A DNA stretch of 64,000 nt from Athalassotoga sp049965695. GTDB taxonomy: Bacteria > Thermotogota > Thermotogae > Mesoaciditogales > Mesoaciditogaceae. The stretch's first letter is position 1, and the number at the start of each line of letters is the position of its first letter. The stretch is taken from NCBI RefSeq assembly GCF_049965695.1, contig NZ_JBMFWB010000009.1:1-64000 (forward strand), written 5' to 3'. A program made the position numbers and the translations under genes. The notes under the pieces are model-generated. The model ran no database searches, was not told where the DNA came from, and saw only the letters and a program-made list of their open reading frames with translations. Below, piece by piece: positions 26,548-34,865 of the stretch.

Positions 26548-26742
26548 AACAGAGATTAGGAATTAGACATTAGAGGAAAAGCAATGATCTGTAACGGGTG
26601 ATGCGTAATCAGTAAAACGGCATGTGGCGGGTAGCGGGTAGCATGTAGAAAAAATAGTAACGTGTGATCGGTAACGAGTAAGCAGTCAAAAACAAAAAGC
26701 GATTCCAGTTCTTCGACTGGAATGACAGACGGAGGCGGAGAG
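26548..26742 (+). repeat. Long repeat, most complete copy (contains 112-bp copy 2)
   Basis: The unit starts with ATTAGGAATTAGACATTAG and GTA-type units (GTAACGGGTGATGCGTAATC, GCGGGTAGCGGGTAGC). From 26631 to 26742 it matches 19256-19367 with three differences, including the ATTCCAGT-TCTTCG-ACTGGAAT hairpin at 26702-26723 and the GACGGAGGCGGAG end. The first 80 bases resemble 19466-19550. No gene lies in the 305-base gap 26465-26769, which also holds the ABC promoter (26497-26524) and a promoter-like box (26743-26770). Confidence 0.85.
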
Positions 26743-26770
26743 TCGGAATTTGAACTTTGTGTGGTATAAC
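26743..26770 (+). repeat. Promoter-like box, orphan copy
   Basis: The box reads TCGGAATTTGAAC, TTTGTGTGG, TATAAC. It matches the boxes at 19026, 32331 and 36079 but points into the 3' end of a minus-strand gene. It therefore cannot drive a nearby annotated gene, and an antisense transcript is the only use visible here. Confidence 0.6.
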
Positions 26771-28071
26771 TATAAACGATCTGATAGGTAAAATTCTTGA
26801 ACTTTTCTTTTTATTTTTTCTATGTGCTTTATGCCCATGGAATTCTTCCACCAGTAATGTATGAGAGCACCCTTCAAAACAAGCGGATCTAAGTCTTTTG
26901 AAACCTCGCCTTTCGAAACCGCCTCTTCCCAGTCAACGGAACCGGGGATGAGAGTGTATTCGTTCAAAAAAGGTTTTACTCCAAGGTCTATAACGGATTT
27001 TACGTCTTCCATTGCAGATTCAAAGGTCTGACCCGGCAGACCGATTATCAGGTATGCTCCCAATTCTTTATTGGTAAATCCATTGTTTTTGAGAATATCG
27101 ACGGCTTTTTCGAAGGCCGCATTTGTAACCTTTCCACCCGTCTGCTTTTGAAGGTATGGATCTCCGGTTTCATATCCGATTCTTATCGTTTTGAAATTCT
27201 TTTTCATCATCAAAGCGGCTATTTCTTCGTCAACGTAAATTGCATGAATGCCGTTGGGAAGATGATACCTTATGCCGGACGGCAATGCTTTCAATATCTC
27301 TTTGAATCTTACTTTATCGACAAGGATGGCATCATCGTAAAAGGCAAGGTCTTTGATGCCCATCTTTTTCAAAGATTCTATTTCTTCTATCACGGAACCG
27401 ACACTTCTTGATTTGAATCCTCTTTGCCATGCCACACAGTATGTGCATCTGAAAGGGCATCCATAAGTTGTGTGTACAACGGCGGCATCCAATTTGTCAT
27501 AAAGTGAGTAATCAGGCGTGATCTTTTCAAACCAATCTATTCCTACAGGTTCGGGTATTTTTTTTCGAAATATCTTCTCTAAAACTTCGTAAATTTTCGG
27601 AATTCCATCTCCAGAAATTACGAAATCCGCACCAGATTTCTTCGCGTGATCCGGAAGCAGCGTGACGTAATTTCCACCGAGGATTACAGGTACCTTAAAT
27701 CTTTCTTTTAGAAGTTTTATCGTTTCGAAAACGCCACCGTACCAGTATGTCATCATAGAAGTTACGAGAATCACATCGGGATCAAAATCGATTTCGTCGA
27801 AAATGGAAAGCGGTGCGCCGTACCTTTTCATGTATCTCGGAATGCCGTAAGTTTTTAAACTTCCGATTATTTCGGAATGAAATTTTCCGGTTCCATAAGG
27901 CCCATCGTGTGCGTCGTTGCCGGGCAAATTCCTGTCAAGCAGATCGAGCAATTTAACATCAAAATTTGAAACCCGCAGAGCCTTCGCGATGTACAAAAGT
28001 CCTACGGGTTTTAACCAAAAATCGTAAGCCGAAACGTCATGTATGTAAGGATTAACTAAAAGCGCTTTCAT
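26770..28071 (-). CDS. B12-binding-domain radical SAM protein
   Basis: The 433-residue protein has an N-terminal cobalamin-binding-like Rossmann domain (MKALLVNPYIHD to about residue 175, with GLLYIAKALR and PVILGGNYVTLLP). The radical SAM domain follows, with the cluster motif CPFRCTYC (Cys205, Cys209, Cys212). The usual DxHxxG cobalamin ligand is not present. Proteins of this class do methylations or ring changes on varied substrates, and the specific one is not predictable. It is the last gene of the vitamin operon and overlaps the coaX stop by 20 bases. Confidence 0.85.
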   Translation of the reverse strand: MKALLVNPYIHDVSAYDFWLKPVGLLYIAKALRVSNFDVKLLDLLDRNLPGNDAHDGPYGTGKFHSEIIGSLKTYGIPRYMKRYGAPLSIFDEIDFDPDVILVTSMMTYWYGGVFETIKLLKERFKVPVILGGNYVTLLPDHAKKSGADFVISGDGIPKIYEVLEKIFRKKIPEPVGIDWFEKITPDYSLYDKLDAAVVHTTYGCPFRCTYCVAWQRGFKSRSVGSVIEEIESLKKMGIKDLAFYDDAILVDKVRFKEILKALPSGIRYHLPNGIHAIYVDEEIAALMMKKNFKTIRIGYETGDPYLQKQTGGKVTNAAFEKAVDILKNNGFTNKELGAYLIIGLPGQTFESAMEDVKSVIDLGVKPFLNEYTLIPGSVDWEEAVSKGEVSKDLDPLVLKGALIHYWWKNSMGIKHIEKIKRKVQEFYLSDRL

Positions 28072-28825
28072 TTTTTCGAGAGTAAAAAATGGATATTCCG
28101 ATAAGCGTGAGATCCGGAATGTATTCTTCTATCTTTGTAGAACTTTTGGAAATTTCAGCACCGTATCCGCCTGTTGATATGACTTTGAAGCGCTTAGAAA
28201 ATTGATCTTCAAAGAGTGAGACAAGACCATCTATCGCAAACATCGTTCCAAGCATGATACCGGATTGAATGTTTGTTATCGTATCTTTACCAACGGGTGA
28301 ATCGGGGAACTTAGCCTCAACGGAAGGCAATTTTGCGGTGTTTGTGAAAAGTGACTGAATTGCCGTCCTCGGACCGGGTAAGATAACGCCACCTTCATAT
28401 TTATCGGTCAAAATATCGATCGTTATTGCCGTCCCAAAATCCACCACGATGACATTTTCTCCGTAATTTGCTTTGGCACTTATAACATTTGCGATCCTGT
28501 CCGCTCCGAGTTCGTTCGGAGTCCAGACATCCCACTCGATCCAGTTTACATCTTTGATCTTCACAAAAGTCGGGTTTTTATTCATGTACTTTCTTGCATA
28601 GTATTTGAAAACATCGTTCATACTCGGCACAACGGAGGCCACGCAAATATCATCTATGCTTGATGGTTTGTAACCTGAAAAATCAAGAAAATTTTTTATG
28701 TGGACGGACAATTCATCTTCCGTGGAGATGTTTTTTGTGCTTATCCTCCATACATCGAAAGATTTGTTGCCGTTCATGAATCCCATCACGACGGTTGTAT
28801 TACCGACATCAATTGCGAGTAGCAT
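28052..28825 (-). CDS. coaX: Type III pantothenate kinase
   Basis: It phosphorylates pantothenate, the first step of coenzyme A synthesis. The 257-residue ASKHA-fold protein begins MLLAIDVGNTTVVMG and has NELGADRIANVISAK and VVDFGTAITIDI, both typical of CoaX. ATG 28825 (GGAG ten bases upstream) is chosen over the longer frame from 28909, because CoaX proteins begin with this phosphate-binding loop. Its first 17 bases overlap the end of pdxT. Confidence 0.94.
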   Translation of the reverse strand: MLLAIDVGNTTVVMGFMNGNKSFDVWRISTKNISTEDELSVHIKNFLDFSGYKPSSIDDICVASVVPSMNDVFKYYARKYMNKNPTFVKIKDVNWIEWDVWTPNELGADRIANVISAKANYGENVIVVDFGTAITIDILTDKYEGGVILPGPRTAIQSLFTNTAKLPSVEAKFPDSPVGKDTITNIQSGIMLGTMFAIDGLVSLFEDQFSKRFKVISTGGYGAEISKSSTKIEEYIPDLTLIGISIFYSRKNESAFS

Positions 28826-29387
28826 TTTTGACCATCTCCACAAAAAATTCATGAATTCTCGTATCGTCAGAAAGTTCTGGATGAAAAGTTGAGGCAATGA
28901 TATTTTCATGCCTTACAAAAACAGGTGCGTGGTTGTAACTTGCAAGCACATCGATCTTTCCAACTTTAGTTATCACAGGTGCCCTTATGAAGACCGCATC
29001 AAAAGGTTTGTCTCCGATGACAGGAATGGAAATTTCGGCATGAAAAGAATTTATCTGCCTTCCGTATCCATTTCTGCTGACAGAAAGGTCTAAAACATCC
29101 AAAGAATCCTGTGCTGGGTGTTCAACTTCGTTTGCTAACAATATCAAGCCGGCACACGTTCCATAAACCGGAAACCCTTTTTCTATTTTTGCCTTTAACA
29201 CATCAAAAAGGCCTGTCAATTTTAAGAGTTTTAACATCGTGGTGCTTTCGCCGCCCGGCATTATGAGGCCATCAACTGCTTCGAGCGTTTTAACGGATTT
29301 CACGCGTATGGAATCTACACCGATCTTTTCCATAATTGCAAGGTGTTCTTCTATATCACCTTGCATTCCAAGTATGCCTATTTTCAT
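28809..29387 (-). CDS. pdxT: PLP synthase glutaminase subunit PdxT
   Basis: It supplies ammonia from glutamine to PdxS for pyridoxal 5'-phosphate synthesis. The 192-residue class I glutaminase has GGESTTMLKL, the nucleophile Cys in GTCAGLILLA (about residue 78) and the His/Glu pair in STFHPEL near the C-terminus. It begins 13 bases after the end of pdxS. Confidence 0.96.
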   Translation of the reverse strand: MKIGILGMQGDIEEHLAIMEKIGVDSIRVKSVKTLEAVDGLIMPGGESTTMLKLLKLTGLFDVLKAKIEKGFPVYGTCAGLILLANEVEHPAQDSLDVLDLSVSRNGYGRQINSFHAEISIPVIGDKPFDAVFIRAPVITKVGKIDVLASYNHAPVFVRHENIIASTFHPELSDDTRIHEFFVEMVKNATRN

Positions 29388-29400
29388 GATCTACGCTCTT

Positions 29401-30279
29401 TCACCAGCCTCTTTCCTGTAATTTCTCAGTCAAAGTGGCAATTTCCTGGCCTTCCATGGCCGTGCCTATATCTTCGCTTATTCTGACAAGTTCTTCAGGA
29501 TCATCGTAATGCAAAACAGATTGAACTATCGCGTTTGCCATTTTGGCCGGATTTGATGATTTGAAAATTCCGGATCCGACGAAAACTCCATCGGCACCCA
29601 AAATCATCATGAGCGCAGCGTCGGCAGGAGTCGCAACGCCACCGGCGGCAAAATTCACGACCGGCAGTCTGCCACGTTCTTTGACCATTCTTACTATTTC
29701 CACTGGAGACGCTATTTCTTTTGAGTAACCCACGAGTTCTTCCTCGGCCATCGTTTTGACACGTCTTATGGCATCCATGACAGTGCGCATATGCTTGACG
29801 GCCTCGACGATGTTTCCGGTTCCAGCCTCGCCCTTTGTCCTTATCATCGCGGCGCCTTCTGCGATTCTTCTCAACGCTTCTCCGAGATCCCTTGCGCCAC
29901 ACACGAATGGAACTTTAAAATCATGTTTGTTTATGTGAAACTTATCATCTGCCGGAGTTAAAACTTCACTTTCATCTATAAAGTCAACTCCAAGTGCCTC
30001 CAAAATTCTTGCTTCCGCTATGTGGCCTATTCTGACCTTTGCCATAACAGGTATCGAGACCGTTTCCATTATACGTCGTATCAAACCGACATCTGCCATT
30101 CTCGCGACACCGCCAGCCTTCCTTATGTCCGCCGGTACTCTTTCGAGCGCCATCACCGCAACTGCTCCGGCATCTTCAGCGATCTTTGCCTGTTCCGGCG
30201 TCGTCACGTCCATTATGACGCCATTTTTGAACATGTCCGCAAATCCTTCTTTTATAACCCAGGTACCTTTTTCTGCCAT
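29401..30279 (-). CDS. pdxS: PLP synthase subunit PdxS
   Basis: This lyase builds pyridoxal 5'-phosphate from ribose 5-phosphate, glyceraldehyde 3-phosphate and ammonia. The 292-residue protein is the standard length, with GVIMDVTTPEQAKIAEDAGAV, the Schiff-base Lys in MAKVRIGHIAEA (about residue 80), and NFAAGGVATPADAALMM. GGAGG precedes the ATG. Its partner pdxT follows immediately. Confidence 0.98.
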   Translation of the reverse strand: MAEKGTWVIKEGFADMFKNGVIMDVTTPEQAKIAEDAGAVAVMALERVPADIRKAGGVARMADVGLIRRIMETVSIPVMAKVRIGHIAEARILEALGVDFIDESEVLTPADDKFHINKHDFKVPFVCGARDLGEALRRIAEGAAMIRTKGEAGTGNIVEAVKHMRTVMDAIRRVKTMAEEELVGYSKEIASPVEIVRMVKERGRLPVVNFAAGGVATPADAALMMILGADGVFVGSGIFKSSNPAKMANAIVQSVLHYDDPEELVRISEDIGTAMEGQEIATLTEKLQERGW

Positions 30280-30292
30280 TTAAAACACCTCC

Positions 30293-31576
30293 TCACAAAT
30301 TAACCTTTTCAAGTCTTGAAAGATTTCCTTTTTTTCTTCCAACTTTTGCGCATGGTTCTCCATCAACTTCGACTATATCCGCAGTTATATCAATTTTTTC
30401 TCTCAAAAGGGATGATCCAACTCCGTAAGCGTCGACGGGCACTCCTAACTTCTCGAATAAAGATATCTTCTCTGAATTGAACCCTCCCGAAACGACTATC
30501 TTTAAATTTTTCATTCCCATCTCATCAAATTCACGTCTTGCTTTCCAGACAAGTTCCGGACACACTCCCAAAGAATTTTCATTGATGGGAGTAACAGATG
30601 TGTCTCTAAGCGTTCCGGACGTGTCAAATCTCACTCCCCATATTTTACCTTTGCCTGATCCTATGACGGAATCGATATTTGACGAAGAAACAGAATATTT
30701 TTTGCCTGTCAGATGTTCGTAAAAATCTATCATCATACGTTTCGTCGTGCCTATCACATCGTTGTCCCAATCGACAAGAATTATTCTGTTGACATCGGAA
30801 GGTACATACTCGTCAAACTTTATCGCCGCCATAGATGTTGATCCATGATATGCCGCTATCAAAGCGTGAGGCACAGTCCCAATGCCTTTTGCTCCCCAGT
30901 AATCGGCATTGGCGTCTGTTGAAACTACTTCAGCGCCGGCTTTGAAAGCCGCGTAACCATCAGTTGCCTGAACCCAGTAGTGATCAAATCTTGCAGAAAA
31001 ATAAAGTATTTGTTTTCCGTTTGCAGCCTTAACGACACGTTTGACGGCAGTTGCCGAAGAAGTGCCGCGGGCTATTACGCCAAGCAGAACCGTTTCGAGG
31101 TAACCAAAATAAATCGGGTCGCCTTCTATCGTCATTATGGGTTCCATATCCTTTGCCTCTTCTCCATCGTAAAGGGCTTTTACCTCGATCTCTGAAAATT
31201 TATCAACCCAAAGTGCATTCATGGCATCGCGCAAATCCCATCTCTTCCTGTTTATGCTTTCTATATTTTTTCTGTCCATGTCAAACACGGAATTTTGCAA
31301 ATCTCTTTCCGCCACAAGTAGTTCCTGAAACAAAGATTGTGCCTTTTCTTCATCCTTAAAGTACCCCGTGCAAAGTTTTAAGATCGCAAGTGCTTCATCA
31401 ATGCCAACAACTACAGCATCTTTTCTCGGAAAGAATTGATAAAGTACATTTGGATGATAATTGTCTTTTTTCAATACCTCGGTGTATCTCGTGAAATATT
31501 TATCTGAATAATATCCCGCACGAATTCTGTCTATCGGAACCTTAAACACTCTCGGATCAAGTCTAATGCTGCGCAT
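30293..31576 (-). CDS. pncB: Nicotinate phosphoribosyltransferase
   Basis: It converts nicotinate and PRPP to nicotinate mononucleotide in NAD salvage. The 427-residue protein begins MRSIRLDPRVFKV and has the family's IRAGYYSDKYFTRY, the GTSSATAVKRVVKAA segment, HALIAAYHG and a phosphate-binding VSGGFNSEKI near the C-terminus. ATG 31576, with GGAGG seven bases upstream, is preferred over the longer frame from 31615. It overlaps the end of pncA by 14 bases, so nicotinamide deamidation and nicotinate capture are encoded together. Confidence 0.93.
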   Translation of the reverse strand: MRSIRLDPRVFKVPIDRIRAGYYSDKYFTRYTEVLKKDNYHPNVLYQFFPRKDAVVVGIDEALAILKLCTGYFKDEEKAQSLFQELLVAERDLQNSVFDMDRKNIESINRKRWDLRDAMNALWVDKFSEIEVKALYDGEEAKDMEPIMTIEGDPIYFGYLETVLLGVIARGTSSATAVKRVVKAANGKQILYFSARFDHYWVQATDGYAAFKAGAEVVSTDANADYWGAKGIGTVPHALIAAYHGSTSMAAIKFDEYVPSDVNRIILVDWDNDVIGTTKRMMIDFYEHLTGKKYSVSSSNIDSVIGSGKGKIWGVRFDTSGTLRDTSVTPINENSLGVCPELVWKARREFDEMGMKNLKIVVSGGFNSEKISLFEKLGVPVDAYGVGSSLLREKIDITADIVEVDGEPCAKVGRKKGNLSRLEKVNL

Positions 31577-32126
31577 TAAAAGACCTCCATTTTTCGATCT
31601 TAGCCCCCAACACATCTCTCATTTGGGAAATTGCAAATTCATGTAACTTTTCATCGTAAGAGGCAACACCGTTTTCGTAAATTACAACATCGTAATCTCT
31701 GTTTTTCAACTCTTCGACCGTGTACATGACGCATATGTTTGTATCAACGCCGCAAATTTCCACATGCTTTGGAGATAAATTTTTCAAAATATCATCAAAA
31801 TTCGTTCCGTAAAAGGCTGAAAATCTTTTTTTCATGACAAAATTGATCTTTGAGTAATCTCTGATGATAAACTTCAGATCATCGAAAATCTCCGCACCAT
31901 AGGTTTCTTTGATGCAATGTACCGGAAAGCGCTTAAACTCAAGATCATTCGGATCGTGCCAATCTTTTGTGAAGATTAAATCGTATTCTCTTTTCATCCT
32001 GTCTTTAACGATATCAATAACGACAGGTTTAACCTTTTCCGCTTGAGGAAAGTAAAGCGATCCGTTTTTCGTCACAAAATCATTTTGCATGTCTACGATC
32101 ATCAAAAGACCAGACAACATACTCAC
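31563..32126 (-). CDS. pncA: Nicotinamidase (isochorismatase superfamily)
   Basis: It hydrolyses nicotinamide to nicotinate. The 187-residue protein has the triad of the family: Asp in IVDMQNDF, Lys in FVMKKRFSAF and the nucleophile Cys in GVDTNICVMY. The metal-site region is KDWHDPND with FPVHC. Neighbouring pncB supports nicotinamidase over other isochorismatase-like activities. The start is GTG 32126 or ATG 32120. It heads the operon; a candidate -10 TAAAAT lies about 15-20 bases upstream, with another TATAAT at 32154-32159. Confidence 0.88.
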   Translation of the reverse strand: MSMLSGLLMIVDMQNDFVTKNGSLYFPQAEKVKPVVIDIVKDRMKREYDLIFTKDWHDPNDLEFKRFPVHCIKETYGAEIFDDLKFIIRDYSKINFVMKKRFSAFYGTNFDDILKNLSPKHVEICGVDTNICVMYTVEELKNRDYDVVIYENGVASYDEKLHEFAISQMRDVLGAKIEKWRSFNAQH

Positions 32127-32249
32127 CCTTTAATATTTTAGCACAATTGGAAGATTATAGTCATTAGGAATTCGATTTTTACATTTTTACAAGTGATTTG
32201 ATATACTATACTTAACTCACTTTAAAAGCCGAATGCTTATTTACCATGA

Positions 32250-32328
32250 GCGGAGAGCAGGATGCCCTCGAGATGGCCTCCGCAGCCTGCGAGGACCAGA
32301 CATCGAGTGGGGCACCTGCTGGAGCGAT
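32250..32328 (+). repeat. Intergenic GC-rich repeat, copy D
   Basis: Full copy in plus orientation: GCGGAGAGCAGGATGCCC, CTCGAGATGGCCTCCGCAGC, GAGGACCAGACATCGAG, GGGCACCTGCTGGAGCG. It is followed two bases later by the promoter-like box at 32331 and then the Ntn hydrolase gene at 32399. Confidence 0.85.
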
Positions 32329-32330
32329 GA

Positions 32331-32359
32331 TTCGGAATTTGAATTTTGTTTGGTATAAA
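32331..32359 (+). promoter_or_regulatory. Repeat-associated promoter box for the Ntn hydrolase gene
   Basis: The box reads TTCGGAATTTGAAT, TTTGTTTGG, TATAAA, giving an extended -10 (TGG before TATAAA at 32354-32359) about 40 bases before the ATG, which has GGGAGG upstream. A second weak candidate (TTTTAC, 16 bases, TATACT) lies before the repeat at about 32187-32214. Confidence 0.55.
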
Positions 32360-32398
32360 ATTGTTTTAAGTTAGTATATTTCGCAAGGGAGGTTCACC

Positions 32399-33373
32399 AT
32401 GTCGCTTGGAATTAGCGTTATGATCCCGGAAGGAATTGTGCTTGCAGCAGACAGTCGCCAGACTTACAGAAATCAAAAGGGAATGGCACGCATCGGTTCA
32501 GATTCGGCCTCGAAGGTATTTCGTATCGGTTCACGCATGGGATTGGTCATTTCAGGCCTTGCGTTTTTGCCGCAGCAAGGTGTTATGAAGAACGTCAGCG
32601 GTTTTATCGATGAATTTCGTCAGACAAAGCCAGTTGATAAAATGTCGGTTGGAGATGTCGCAAAAGAAATTTCCCAGTATTTTGATACCATTGTTCCTTA
32701 TCGTGAACAGATCAAGCACATGCCTGAAAGCATAAAAACAGATTTAGCGAGACAGGGAATGGAGTTGGTAGATCTCAAAGAAGAACCGACAAGAGTCGTA
32801 TTTCATTTCAAAAATCGGGAAGGTCAGTTACAGGAAGCAATTGCCGCACCGGACGGATTGCAGTTCATCCTCGCAGGTTACAACAAAAACAGAAGCAGCG
32901 AAGTTTACATGATATACATTCCCGGCACCGTCGAACAGGTTCGGGACAGCCGCCAACAAGGTAAAGAATTCGGTGCAGGCTGGATCGGTCAAACAGATGT
33001 CGTAACACGCATTGTCTTAGGTTTTGATCCACACATGCAGGGAATTCCCTTCGTTCGCGAAGCATCGGCCAAGATCGGTGAGAGCGCAATTCAGCAACAA
33101 TTACGGGGTATGGAATACAGCATTCAATGGGGTACCATGACCATGCAGGATGCCGTCGACTTCTGCCAACTTGCCATCGATACCACCACCGCCATTCAAC
33201 GTTTCAGCGATGGGGTACTCATGGATCCGGGTGGCATAACCGGCGTTGGGGGCCATGTTGATGTTGCAGTTATAACATTTGATAAAGGTTTTGTCTGGCT
33301 GAGCCGAAAACATCTAAAGTCTAAAGATGGCAACGAAATTGATCTTGAGAATTTACCGTCTTTGGAGAAATAG
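32399..33373 (+). CDS. Proteasome beta-like Ntn hydrolase, divergent
   Basis: The 324-residue protein resembles 20S proteasome subunits at its N-terminus: GIVLAADSRQT, then SKVFRIGSRMGLVISGLA. Aligned on the conserved Asp (Asp18, the usual Asp17), Ser2 falls where processed subunits have catalytic Thr1, and Lys39 can play Lys33. Removal of Met1 would expose a Ser nucleophile. The C-terminal half (from about residue 110) is longer than in HslV or Anbu and unfamiliar. Arginine codons are mostly CGN, unlike the AGA/AGG-rich neighbours, suggesting acquisition by transfer. No unfoldase gene is adjacent. Proteolytic activity is not shown. Confidence 0.7.
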   Translation: MSLGISVMIPEGIVLAADSRQTYRNQKGMARIGSDSASKVFRIGSRMGLVISGLAFLPQQGVMKNVSGFIDEFRQTKPVDKMSVGDVAKEISQYFDTIVPYREQIKHMPESIKTDLARQGMELVDLKEEPTRVVFHFKNREGQLQEAIAAPDGLQFILAGYNKNRSSEVYMIYIPGTVEQVRDSRQQGKEFGAGWIGQTDVVTRIVLGFDPHMQGIPFVREASAKIGESAIQQQLRGMEYSIQWGTMTMQDAVDFCQLAIDTTTAIQRFSDGVLMDPGGITGVGGHVDVAVITFDKGFVWLSRKHLKSKDGNEIDLENLPSLEK

Positions 33374-33385
33374 TCCATTCGAAAT

Positions 33386-34381
33386 CTAAGGTTGATTGAG
33401 AATGTCTTTCCACATCTCGATCATTTTCTTTGCTATTTCTTTTCCTTCAATATTCCTTTTTTTAAGCATTTCCGGAGTAACTTCGAGTTTTGTGCTCATT
33501 CTTTTTCTCACGATGCCGGAATCTATTTTTAATATGGACAGAATTTGACAAAGGCATTCTGCCTCTTCATCTTTTATCTTTATCGTCCAATCATACCTTT
33601 GATTCTCTATTTGATCGACAAAATCATTCATTCTCATGATAGACTTTATGATTTTTGATGGCGGAAAGGCTTTTTCTTTGAAAGTGTCCGCTGATTTTGT
33701 TCTGGCAAAAATTGCCTGCCATCTGCATTGATGATCTACCTTATCGGCAATTTCAAAATTCACAGATGGTATTCCAAGGTATGCTTCCAAATTCAATGCT
33801 TTTGCTATTTGAGATGCTTTCGAAAAATATTTGCCCTTAACGAAACCATCCAAAGGCATAAAAAGCCTTTCTTTTGAAATTCTTTGTACAAGAGGCATGA
33901 AAGTTTTCATTGCAGTTAAAGTCTTTTCTTCCACGTCAAGATCGTAATTCGAGATGAACCTCAAACCACGTAAAATTCTGACGGGATCTGATTTGATATT
34001 TTCGTATGGATTGAATGATCGCAGAATTTTGTTTTTGAGATCTTCAATGCCGTTGGTTGGATCAACAACGTGAGAAATCAGAATTTCACCGTTCTTTTGA
34101 ACCGGAAAAGCCATTGAATTTATTGTAAAATCACGCCTTTTGAGATCGTAATCGAGAGATTCATATCTTGAAATATCGTACTTAACACCTTTTATGAAGG
34201 TTCCTACGGTTTCGCCGGTTTTCGATTCTTTAAAGGTTTTGAATTTGATCTTCTCAAAAGCAGTTGTGGTTATGAGATCGTACTCTTTTGGTTCCGTGCC
34301 TAAAATTGTGTCTCTTACAGCACCACCGACGACAAAAAGGTCATCAAGGTTTTGGGCTATTATTTGTGGAATTTTCTTCAT
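33386..34381 (-). CDS. cca: tRNA nucleotidyltransferase / poly(A) polymerase family (CCA-adding type)
   Basis: The 331-residue class II nucleotidyltransferase adds or repairs tRNA 3' CCA ends, or adds poly(A). It has VVGGAVRDTILG, then PKEYDLITT where the metal-binding pair is normally DxD. RRDFTINSMAFPV and DPVRILRGLRF follow, both diagnostic of the family, with a short C-terminal body. The first carboxylate is Glu in place of Asp. It overlaps the 3' end of mgsA by 38 bases. Confidence 0.87.
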   Translation of the reverse strand: MKKIPQIIAQNLDDLFVVGGAVRDTILGTEPKEYDLITTTAFEKIKFKTFKESKTGETVGTFIKGVKYDISRYESLDYDLKRRDFTINSMAFPVQKNGEILISHVVDPTNGIEDLKNKILRSFNPYENIKSDPVRILRGLRFISNYDLDVEEKTLTAMKTFMPLVQRISKERLFMPLDGFVKGKYFSKASQIAKALNLEAYLGIPSVNFEIADKVDHQCRWQAIFARTKSADTFKEKAFPPSKIIKSIMRMNDFVDQIENQRYDWTIKIKDEEAECLCQILSILKIDSGIVRKRMSTKLEVTPEMLKKRNIEGKEIAKKMIEMWKDILNQP

Positions 34382-34760
34382 TGAGATCCGTTATTATCTT
34401 TTCAATTATCGCCGTTGCGCTGGCGAGATTTGTCGCCAAAGGGACGTTATGAACATCGCAAACTCTCAAGAGTGCGGATACATCTGGTTCATGTGGTTGT
34501 GCCGTGAGCGGATCTCTCAAAAATATCACGTAATCTATTTTGGAAGACGCTATCATGGCACCTATTTGAAGATCTCCTCCAAGAGGGCCGGAGAGCATTT
34601 TGTTCACTTTTATCTTCAATTTGTCTTCTAAAACTGTTCCGGTTGTATTCGTCGCGTAAAGTTCGCATTTTGACAGGACATCGAGATGCTCTTTGACAAA
34701 AATGACCATGTCTATTTTCTTTTTATCATGAGCCACAAGAGCCACACGTAACCTACCCAT
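34344..34760 (-). CDS. mgsA: Methylglyoxal synthase
   Basis: It turns dihydroxyacetone phosphate into methylglyoxal, a glycolytic bypass. The 138-residue protein has VALVAHDKKK, the phosphate-binding ATNTTG (normally ATGTTG), GPLGGDLQIGAMI with the catalytic Asp, and RDPLTAQPHEPDVSALLRVC with the catalytic His. Overall fit is strong despite Gly-to-Asn and Gln-to-Leu changes in two conserved loops. A truncated GC-rich repeat (copy E) ends 34 bases before its start. Confidence 0.93.
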   Translation of the reverse strand: MGRLRVALVAHDKKKIDMVIFVKEHLDVLSKCELYATNTTGTVLEDKLKIKVNKMLSGPLGGDLQIGAMIASSKIDYVIFLRDPLTAQPHEPDVSALLRVCDVHNVPLATNLASATAIIEKIITDLNEENSTNNSPKP

Positions 34761-34794
34761 CTCATCACCTCATTTACAGTTTATCAATTTCATT

Positions 34795-34836
34795 GCTCCG
34801 CTGCGGAGGCCACCTTGAGGCATCCTGCCCTCTCTG
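34795..34836 (-). repeat. Intergenic GC-rich repeat, copy E (truncated)
   Basis: Only the first half is kept: read on the minus strand, GGGCAGGATGCCTCAAGGTG, GCCTCCGCAGCGGAGC. It lies in the gap 34761-34865 upstream of mgsA, with its 3' side facing the mgsA start. Confidence 0.75.
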
Positions 34837-34865
34837 TGTTTTTGTCATTTACCGTACTTTACACA

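Noticed and set aside
32187..32214. TTTTAC-16-TATACT as main promoter of the Ntn hydrolase gene
   Set aside because: It is 185 bases from the start and separated from it by the whole repeat. The box at 32331 is better placed, though it could be an older promoter.
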